A stretch of 64,000 bases of DNA from Candidatus Aminicenantota bacterium (GTDB taxonomy: Bacteria > Acidobacteriota > Aminicenantia > UBA2199): assembly GCA_026393835.1 (NCBI GenBank), contig JAPKZK010000061.1, forward strand, positions 1 to 64,000. Direction: 5' to 3'. Position numbers and translations under genes: made by a program. Position 1 is the stretch's first letter. Each line of letters begins with the position of its first letter. The notes under the pieces are model-generated. The model did not search any database. It saw only the letters and a program-made list of their open reading frames with translations, and had not been told where the DNA came from. Below are positions 36,901-44,700 of this stretch, one piece after another.

Positions 36901-39862
36901 CCAAATGGGAGAAGATTATGAAACATTATTAAAAATCTGCGCGGCAAAGGGGAAATTTCCCCGGGGGATTGTTCATTGTTGGAATGTTACAGGTGCCGCA
37001 ATGGAGGACGTGCAAGAATTGGGTTTCTATTCGCTGCTTCACCTGGCCGGTGCTCTTGGTAACCGGCCCCCGGCAGAAATGATCGAACTTACGGTCTTAA
37101 CCGATCATATGCAGGAAGTCCTGGGCGGTGACGTGTTGTACCCGGAAAAAGCAACCATACTAGGGGTTGCCCTCACAATACCCCGGGAGTATAAAAATAT
37201 AAAATGCCGCTGCATTGATATCATTCTGCCTGAACCAGGCTCTTCGCACAGGGAAAAATTGGTCGACCGATTGTTCAGCGAGTTATCGGCGACCGTTAGA
37301 GATGAGGTTATTGCCTATCGAAATAATTATCGATGGGTAAAAATCTATGAGCCGAATCGCCTGGAAGAGCAGGTGGGGGAGATATCGCGGCTGAAGAAAG
37401 GCGGTGTTTACCTGATTACCGGGGGATTGGGAGGTATCGGTCTTGTATTGGCGAAATGTCTGGTGGAAACGGTAAAGGCTAAATTAATCCTGACCGACCG
37501 CAGTAAGCTTCCGCCGCGGGAAACGTGGAACGATTCACTCTTATCAAACGATCCGTCTAATGATTCCGGCGTCAAGATAAATAAATTACAGGAATTGGAA
37601 AGGTTGGGTGCGGAGATTATGTTGCTCTGCGCAGATGTAACCCACGAAGAGCAGATGAAAGAAGTCATTCGCCTGGCGGAAGAAAGATTCGGTAAGATCG
37701 ACGGCGTCATCCATGCCGCCGGACTTTCCGGGGAAGGTCTTATCCAGGGGAAAACACGTGAAACGATGGAACCCATCTTAGCTCCAAAAGTAAGAGGAAC
37801 ATTGGTTCTGGACGCTCTTTTCAAGGAGAAAGAATTGGATTTTTTTCTTCTTTGTTCTTCCCTTATTTCCGTTGCCCCCATTGCGGGGCAGGTGGCGTAT
37901 TGCGCCGCCAATACGTTTCTTAATCATTTTGCCTGTTACAAAGCAGCAAGGGATAATACCTTTACCGTATCCATCGCTTGGGACGACTGGGAAGAAGGCG
38001 AAGTGTTTCGACGAATCCTGTCGGGAGAAATACCCCCACACATCCTGGTATCCGCGACAGAACTCACGGCTCGTATGGAACAGAGTCGAAGGTTCGCTGA
38101 ACTTTTCGAGCTGCAATTATTGGGAAAAGGTACAGAAACTGCCAGACATTCTCGGCCCGATCTTCGCTCCGCATATTTTGCTCCCCGGTCCGGCATTGAG
38201 AAAAGAATGATTAAAATTTGCGAAGAATTCCTGGGTATCGATAAATTGGGCATTGACGATGATTTTTTCGAACTGGGTGGAGATTCATTAATCGCTATTT
38301 CCTTTGCGGCAAGAATTCATAAGGAACTGAATATAAAAATGGATATCTCGGTGTTCTTCAAAAACCCCACGATCCGGGAATTGGCAAAATGGGCGGAAGC
38401 GGGATCGGGAACATCGGAAGAATTTTCAGCCATCGAACCTGCCGAAAAAAAAGAATATTATGCACTCTCCTCGGCCCAGAAACGGATGTTTACATTACAG
38501 CGATTGCGCCCCGAAAGCAGTGCGTTTAATGAGAGTTTTGCGGTACTCGTGGAAGGAAAAATAAATAAAGAACACCTGGAGCAGATTTTTTACCGTTTAA
38601 TCCGGCGACATGAAACGCTGAGAACCTTCTTTCGCATGGTAGGAGAAGAACCGGTCCAACAGATTCACGAGGACCTGGAATTTGCGATTGACTATTATGA
38701 GACAAGCGATAAGGGAGTGGAAATACCCGGCGGTATCAACCTGGCGATTGAATTTCTAATGAAAGATTTCATCCGTCCTTTCGATTTATCCCGGCCGCCC
38801 CTGATGAGGGTGGGCTTGAAAAAATTGCAGGAAAACCGGCATTTCCTGCTGCTGGATATGCATCATATCATAACCGATTTACTTTCCCAGGCGATACTGC
38901 TTAATGACTTTATCCGGTTGCTCGCCGGAAATGAGTTAGAGGATATCCTGATTCACTATAAAGATTATTGCCAATGGCAAAATAATGAATTCTGGAAAGA
39001 ATCGCTAAAAAAACAGGAAACTTACTGGTTAAAAGAATTTGAAACAGACGTCCCGGTATTAAACCTACCGACGGATTACCCGAGACCAATAATACAGAGT
39101 ACTGAGGGGAATACGTGTTCCTTTTCCCTCGAAAAGGAAGATACGGATAAAATTAAAAAATTAGCGGCCCGATACGAAGTTACTCTCTACATGATACTGC
39201 TGGCACTGGTCAATATTTTAATGTCGAAGTTAAGTGGAAATGAAGATATTGCTGTGGGATCGGTGACTGCCGGACGGAATCATGCAGACCTTCAATCGAT
39301 TGTGGGAATGTTTATTAATGTTCTTTGCATGAGAAATTTTCCCTCCAAAGAAAAGCCCTTTGGGGAATTTTTAAAGGAAGTCAAAGGGCGTGTGATACAG
39401 TCCTTTCAGAACCAGGATTATCAATTTGAAAACCTGGTGGAGAAAATAGGTATAAAGAGAACCCCATCCCGGCACCCGTTGTTCGACGTTGGGCTGGAGC
39501 TTCGAGGCGATGCTTGGGCTGTGGACGAGGGAGAGAATTCGACGGTAAGGGTTTCCAACCTCACCATGACGCCCTACTTTCCTAAAAATAAGGTATCCAG
39601 GGTTGATATGCTTATCTTTGCAAAAGATTTCCGGGATCACCTGGAGTTCGATATCGAGTACTGCACCGGGCTGTTTAAAGAAGATACAATGCAAAATTTC
39701 ATAAATTATTTCAAAACCATCCTTTCCTCTGTCCTGGCGGAGCCAGGGAAAAAAATAGGAGAAATCGGCATCATACCGGAACAAGAAATGCAAACAATAA
39801 TGGACCATATCCGGGAGAAAAACAAAGAGATGAATATCGAATTCGATTTAAACTTCGAATGA
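33908..39862 (+). CDS. P3: PKS-NRPS, KS-AT-KR-ACP-C
   Basis: 1984 residues. KS about 18-440 with TACSTS (C187), HGTAT in place of HGTGT, and NVGHLETASG. AT about 550-860 departs from consensus: FAGLEAQY (L558) where FSGQGAQY is expected, GYSFGEY (Y646-S647) for GHSxGE, and YAIHS (H745) for HAFHS. Ser and His are kept, but activity or extender choice is uncertain. KR about 925-1385 with TGGLGGIG and GQVAYCAANTF. ACP Ser1460. The C-terminal C domain, about 1510-1960, has HHIITDL (H1652), with Leu where the motif has Gly. It would set a beta-hydroxy unit and pass the chain to an amino acid on P4. The protein ends in the short acidic/hydrophobic tail NIEFDLNFE. Its stop overlaps ATGA with a frame leading into the radical SAM gene. 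Confidence 0.92.
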   Translation: MKDPRTTQTYSSTQTGLEVAVIGMSGRFPGAKNVEEFWENLKNGVESIGFFSNEELIENGVSPGLVTLPNYVKAKGYLEDIEYFDAFFFDYLPRDAEQMDPQVRILHECVWEAFENAGYVPDEYNGLIGLYAGSSINLEWMKMAMGGGNGSSFQNDAFLMNFREYLCPRISYKFNLRGPSININTACSTSLLAVHLACQGLLNGECNMAAAGAVTVSLPKKSGYRYFENMVFSPDGHCRTFDANAGGTIFGNGAAVVVLKTLEDAINDGDTIYAVVKGSAANNDGAQRIGFTAPGVSGQAAVIRAALYMAEVDPETISYVEAHGTATRLGDTIEIEALTQAFGTNKKKFCPIGSVKTNVGHLETASGVTGLIKTALSLKHRIIPPSLHYHAPNPEIDFENTPFYVNTELTPFRQDRCPLRAGVSSFGIGGSNVHVVLEEGPENTRRMQGRKYQLIVLSAKTSTALEQMTENLARYFNGILVNPTINDKELILADAAFTLKVGRRAFPYRRMLVCSDMKEAVDILSCRDNDKTPSSSNALHTFKAGKKERKAIFMFAGLEAQYVDMGRDIYDTETVFREEADLCFEILKPLLGYDIKEVLYPPRGQVATPGKMDHVDIAQLAVFILEYALAKQLMSWEIKPSAVIGYSFGEYTAACIAGVMSLEDILKLVVARGRLIMQTSAGAMLSVPLPVQQLKTLMDDELSIAIDNGASCIVAGSPHAVDRFEKRMQQRSLICIRLEAKYAIHSTLMEPILAKFLDVVKTIKLNEPCIPYISNVSGDWITLHESVDPTYWCRQIRQTAQFSEGLNLLAKQESCIFLEIGPGRDLSVMIGRRIDSDLNQKTVNLLRPQQKKVSDVYYLLSRLGWLWLYGITPNWENFYSGETRNRIPLPSYPFERKLYWPKINPHDPDKQASIEEQPKGKKTDIGDWFYIPSWKRSMAPAPKTGGAVEHLNWLLFVDDCNIGIRLADRLKLSGYDAIIVRPGAEFSEVGADAYTINPQMGEDYETLLKICAAKGKFPRGIVHCWNVTGAAMEDVQELGFYSLLHLAGALGNRPPAEMIELTVLTDHMQEVLGGDVLYPEKATILGVALTIPREYKNIKCRCIDIILPEPGSSHREKLVDRLFSELSATVRDEVIAYRNNYRWVKIYEPNRLEEQVGEISRLKKGGVYLITGGLGGIGLVLAKCLVETVKAKLILTDRSKLPPRETWNDSLLSNDPSNDSGVKINKLQELERLGAEIMLLCADVTHEEQMKEVIRLAEERFGKIDGVIHAAGLSGEGLIQGKTRETMEPILAPKVRGTLVLDALFKEKELDFFLLCSSLISVAPIAGQVAYCAANTFLNHFACYKAARDNTFTVSIAWDDWEEGEVFRRILSGEIPPHILVSATELTARMEQSRRFAELFELQLLGKGTETARHSRPDLRSAYFAPRSGIEKRMIKICEEFLGIDKLGIDDDFFELGGDSLIAISFAARIHKELNIKMDISVFFKNPTIRELAKWAEAGSGTSEEFSAIEPAEKKEYYALSSAQKRMFTLQRLRPESSAFNESFAVLVEGKINKEHLEQIFYRLIRRHETLRTFFRMVGEEPVQQIHEDLEFAIDYYETSDKGVEIPGGINLAIEFLMKDFIRPFDLSRPPLMRVGLKKLQENRHFLLLDMHHIITDLLSQAILLNDFIRLLAGNELEDILIHYKDYCQWQNNEFWKESLKKQETYWLKEFETDVPVLNLPTDYPRPIIQSTEGNTCSFSLEKEDTDKIKKLAARYEVTLYMILLALVNILMSKLSGNEDIAVGSVTAGRNHADLQSIVGMFINVLCMRNFPSKEKPFGEFLKEVKGRVIQSFQNQDYQFENLVEKIGIKRTPSRHPLFDVGLELRGDAWAVDEGENSTVRVSNLTMTPYFPKNKVSRVDMLIFAKDFRDHLEFDIEYCTGLFKEDTMQNFINYFKTILSSVLAEPGKKIGEIGIIPEQEMQTIMDHIREKNKEMNIEFDLNFE

Positions 39863-39882
39863 ATCGGCGCAGGAGGAATAAG

Positions 39883-41748
39883 GTGAACGAAAATAAGCAG
39901 TTTTGTATAAAATTGATTCATATGGGAAATATCAGTATGGTGAACCCAGAGGACCGGCAGCAAAAGAATATTTTTTTTATGCCAATGGGTTTATTTCCAC
40001 TGGCGGATATTTTAGCCAGGAATGGATTTGCCGCTGAAATTATTCACACAGACCTGGAAGCCGGGAAATCCATCCGGGAAATATTGGATTTTGATACGGT
40101 GGACATGGTGGGGATTGACGATCACTGGGTGAACCAGAGTGTAACGGCTGTGGAAACCGCTGCCGAGATCAAACGTATCAAACCCGGGATGTTTGTCGTT
40201 TTTGGTGGATATAGCGCCAGCCTATTTGCAGAAGAAATTATAAGGGATTTTCCTCAAATCGATGCCGTGATAAGAGGCGATGGTGAAATCCCGTTAATCG
40301 AACTTGCCAGGGTACTTCATGAAGAGAAATTACAGGGGAAGGACATCGTAACCGGGCTTAGTTCGGAGAAACTAAAAAAGGTTCAAAACCTGGTCTGGAG
40401 AGATGCCGATAAGAATGTTTTCGCCAATGAAATAACCTATACCGCAACGGTTGAGGACATGGAGAAATTGGATTTCGCCGCCCTGGAATACCTCCGGAAT
40501 TGGGAAGGATACCGTTTGTCTTCCTTTTTTTACACGAATTACGGGCCAATCAAAAATTCTCCCATGTTTTTATTGGAAGCTGCCAGGGGTTGTGAATATG
40601 CCTGCACATTTTGCGGTGGCAATTGCGCGGCGCAGAAAAAAATGGCCAACCGAACACGGACGATTTTTCGCTCTGTGGAATCGACGATGGCTACAATAAA
40701 AAAAGCAATTTCCTATGGTTTTGAAACATTTTACACATCACTGGAATGGGAAACCAGCGACGAATGGTATATCGAGCTTTTCAAGCGGATCGAAGAAGAA
40801 AAGTTGGCAATAAATTATACTTATGGTTGTTGGAGACTTCCATCCCCTGCTTTAGTGGACGCCATGTCGGCGGCTTCCAGGGAAGTGATTATCGAGATAT
40901 CCCCGGAAACTTCCAGCGATGAATTACGTAAGAGAAATAAGGATGTACGGATTGCCTATACAAATAAAGAGATGGAAGCCTGCCTGGATTATATAAATAC
41001 CAAAAAAAATGTTAAAGTCCAGCTTTTTTTCGGGTTTTACGTTTCCGGGGATATACCGGGAACTGTCATTAATACAGCCGAATATATACTTAAATTGGCG
41101 ATCAAATACCCGGGTTTATTGGAACTGGAATACGCCAATTTTTCTACGGATCCGGGTTCATTGTTTTTCTTTAACCCGGGAAAGTACGGGATAGACATAA
41201 AAGTCCGAAATTTTAGAGATTACCTGGCATATATTAGGGAGAATTACATCCTTAAAAAAGGACAGCAAGCAGACATGACGGTTTTCAAACCTTTTGCCGT
41301 GACTGCGGCGGAAGATGCCGAATTAAGACGGCAAATAAGGCTCTGGAACTATTTGTTCGTCGCCTACAGGAAATCGGTGTCCTATATCTTAACCAAAACC
41401 CAAGCGCCGGATATAATCATGGCTGTCTTGAAAAAATCCACGATCCCCTTGAATCCCGATAATAATTTCAACCTGGATGAACTCAAAAGAATATTGATCG
41501 GTATGTGCGCCGAAAAGGAAATGTTGGATGATTTTTTGATTAAATTAATCGTGGGCGAATGCGAGCTGATGAAAATGGAACACCGGGTGTCCAAGCCTAC
41601 TACCCAGATTTACCTCGAATCGGCCCTGGAAAATGAGTTACCTGGAGATTACACCTTCTCTTTCATGATGGATTTTATAAAGTCGGGTTCCGCCGGCGGT
41701 TCTTCGGATGACGACATCCTGGATATCGAATTAGATATCCGGCAATAA
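39883..41748 (+). CDS. B12-binding-type radical SAM protein
   Basis: About 621 residues. The N-terminal half resembles cobalamin-binding domains of class B radical SAM enzymes (LFPLADILARNGFAAEIIHTD, VDMVGIDDHW, FVVFGGYSASLFAEEI, DAVIRGDGEIPLIELA). No DxHxxG motif is seen, which is not unusual in this group. The radical SAM core has RGCEYACTFCGG, a CxxxCxxC cluster motif. Such enzymes in natural-product clusters often methylate unactivated carbons, and that role is an inference here. An ATG at 39859 overlaps the P3 stop, but AGGAGG at 39871-39876 is six bases before GTG 39883, so I place the start there. The C-terminus (SSDDDILDIELDIRQ) resembles the tails of P3, P4 and P5, suggesting recruitment to the assembly line. 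Confidence 0.85.
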   Translation: MNENKQFCIKLIHMGNISMVNPEDRQQKNIFFMPMGLFPLADILARNGFAAEIIHTDLEAGKSIREILDFDTVDMVGIDDHWVNQSVTAVETAAEIKRIKPGMFVVFGGYSASLFAEEIIRDFPQIDAVIRGDGEIPLIELARVLHEEKLQGKDIVTGLSSEKLKKVQNLVWRDADKNVFANEITYTATVEDMEKLDFAALEYLRNWEGYRLSSFFYTNYGPIKNSPMFLLEAARGCEYACTFCGGNCAAQKKMANRTRTIFRSVESTMATIKKAISYGFETFYTSLEWETSDEWYIELFKRIEEEKLAINYTYGCWRLPSPALVDAMSAASREVIIEISPETSSDELRKRNKDVRIAYTNKEMEACLDYINTKKNVKVQLFFGFYVSGDIPGTVINTAEYILKLAIKYPGLLELEYANFSTDPGSLFFFNPGKYGIDIKVRNFRDYLAYIRENYILKKGQQADMTVFKPFAVTAAEDAELRRQIRLWNYLFVAYRKSVSYILTKTQAPDIIMAVLKKSTIPLNPDNNFNLDELKRILIGMCAEKEMLDDFLIKLIVGECELMKMEHRVSKPTTQIYLESALENELPGDYTFSFMMDFIKSGSAGGSSDDDILDIELDIRQ

Positions 41749-41769
41749 TCAAGGTAAAAGGAGTTCTTA

Positions 41770-44700
41770 ATGAGCGAAAAAAAAAAGGATAATACAAGGG
41801 ACGAAAAAATTATGGTTTTATTAGATAAATTCGAGGATGAGAAAAACTATTGGTTTGAAAAATTACAGGATATAACCGATATCGCAACATTTCCCGTGGA
41901 TTTTGAAAACCGGCAGGAAAATAAAAAGGAAACTTTGCCCATTTCGTTTGATAGTCGCCTGGCGTCGAAAATATTACAAATCGGTAAAAATAACGATTTA
42001 TCGATTTATGTTGTACTCCTGGCGGCGTTCAACGTATTAGCCTGGAAATACAGCCGTCTGGACGACTGTATCATAGCCTCCCCCATGCATGTTAAAGATG
42101 AGAAAATTTATAACCGGTTTATCTTATTGCGAAACACAGTCGCCGCCCGTATGTCTTTTGTAGACCATATAATGGCTGTCAAGGCCACTGTTTCGGACGG
42201 TTATAAAAATCAACATTATCCTATTTCCAAAGTGATTGAGACCCTGGGGTATGGGGATCGTGAATTCATTGCTGTGGCTGTGGCGTTGGAAGGGGTACAT
42301 AAAATCGATACTCTCGATGCCTTTACCGAGTCGGCAGCCAACCACTTGCTGCTGTCCTTCGTTCGCGCCAGGGACAAATTGGCAGGCAAGGCGATATACA
42401 ATTCAAAGCTGTTTAAAGAAAATACCGTCCGGGGAATAGTGAAATACTATATAACCGTTCTGGATTGGTTATTAGCCAACCCCAAAGTCCAACTCTCAGA
42501 GTTGGAATTGGCGACTCCGGGGGAAAAAGAGGTGATATTGAACCATTTTAACCAGGCGGAAGTAGAATTTCCCGGCCCCCGAACTATTCATGAATTGTTT
42601 GAAGCCGCCGCCGCCCGGTGGCCGGGAAATATTTCCGTCATATTTGAAGATCAGCCTGTGAAATACACCCGATTGAATGAAGATACTAACCGATGGGCGA
42701 GGTTCCTGGCGGAAAAAGGTATAAGGCCGGGAAGTATTGCTGCCATAATGCTTGAAAGCTCTGTGGAAATGGTAACGGTAATACTTGCAATATTGAAATC
42801 CGGGGGCGCTTATCTTCCCTTACAACCCGATTACCCCGCCCAACGGATAAAACATATGCTGGAAGACAGCGGGGCGCAGCTATTATTAACGATTTCATCT
42901 TTTAGTGGCCTCTTACAGGAAATTCAACCGGGAATACCAGCGTTTTTTATCGATAAAGAAGATTTAACCCCCTACAGTACAGCAAATATCGATGCAGTCG
43001 GTGACAATATGAACCTGGCGTATATCATCTATACCTCCGGCACCACCGGTGCTCCTAAAGGCGTATTGGTACAAAACAAAGGCCTTGTCAATTATACATT
43101 ATGGAGGCTCCATGCCTATAATTATACCTGTAAAGATGTGTCGCTTCAGCTCCTTTCATATATATTCGACGGCTTCATGTCGAATTTTTATACCAGTTTA
43201 CTTTCCGGTGGAACCCTCGTGATGGTTCCCGGGACCCGGGCCGTTGATACAGACTATTTAAAGGAAATAATTAAAAAATACGGCGTCACGAATATAAGTC
43301 TTGTTCCCGGGATGTATAAAACTTTGCTCGATAAGATTGACGGACAGTACCTTACAAGTATGCGTTTTGTTGTATTGGCCGGGGAAAAGGCTGATTCAAA
43401 ACTGATTAGCAGGAGTAGGGAGAAGATACCTGGAATCCTGCATATTATCGAGTATGGCCCTACCGAGGCCACTGTGACTGCAATCGCAAATATTGGTATT
43501 GAACCGGACGAAACAGCTCTTATCGGGAAACCCATCGCCAATGTCCGGGTATATATCCTGGATGAGTGGTTTAAGCTGCTTCCCGTCGGTATTGCCGGGG
43601 AAATATTTATTGGGGGATGCGGGGTTGCTCTCGGATATTTAAATAACGATGAACTGACTTCGAAACGTTTTATTGAAAACCCCTTTGAACCAGGGGGAAA
43701 GCTCTATCGGACAGGAGATCTCGCCAGGTGGACGGGCGATGGAAAAATCGAATTTATCGGACGGGTTGATCGACAGTTGAAAGTCGGCGGAATTCGTGTA
43801 GAACTCGAGGAAATTAAAAATTGCTTGTTAACGCATGACGATATCCTGGAGGCCGAGGTGATGGATGGTGAGAACCGGGAGGGAGAAAAATACCTGTATG
43901 CCTGTGTGGTTTGCCGGGGAAGTATCCCGGAGTCGGAATTGAGAGGATACCTCGGCCGGTATTTGCCTCATTATATGCTTCCCTCAAAGGTCATATATAT
44001 TGACAAAATGCCGTTAACCCCCAACGGGAAACCGGATCGAAAAGCCCTGGAAGAGATCGGTCAAAAAATGTGTCTCCCGGTAGAGTACAGCGCCCCCCAA
44101 AATATAATTGAAAAAAACTTGGTGGAAGTCTGGGAAGAAGTTTTGGGACGCGAATCCATTGGGATCGGCGATAATTTCTTTTTATTGGGGGGCGATTCCA
44201 TTAAAACCATCCAGATCGCTGCTAAAATGAACAGTAGGGGATACCGCATCGGCATGAAAGAGATATTTGAGAATCCCACGATTACACAACTGGCACCACT
44301 GGTCGAGGAATTGCAGCAAACAGCGGAACAATCTTTAGTTACCGGGATTATTCCCTTAATTCCAATCCAGCGGAGTTTCTTTTCAGGGCCCCCCGTAGAC
44401 CGTCATCATTTCAACCAGGCCGTGCTTTTATATTCTAAAGATGGTTTTGACGAAGTCGCCACCCGGGTCGTATTCCAAAAAATCCAGGAACATCATGACG
44501 CCCTTCGCATGAATTATATAAATCGGGACGGCGAGATTTCCCAGGTTAACCGGGGCCTGGACTATCCTTTTTCATTGCAGGTATTTGACTGTCGGGACCG
44601 TGAAAATGCATTTCAAATACTGGAAGACTCCGTGGAAAAAATACAGGGAAGTATTGACCTGGAAAACGGGCCGGTAATGAAATTGGGGTTGTTTCACATG

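Noticed and set aside
39859-39882. ATG overlapping the P3 stop as the start of the radical SAM protein
   Set aside because: The first residues (MNRRRRNK) are encoded by the ribosome binding site AGGAGG itself, and GTG 39883 is correctly spaced from it.
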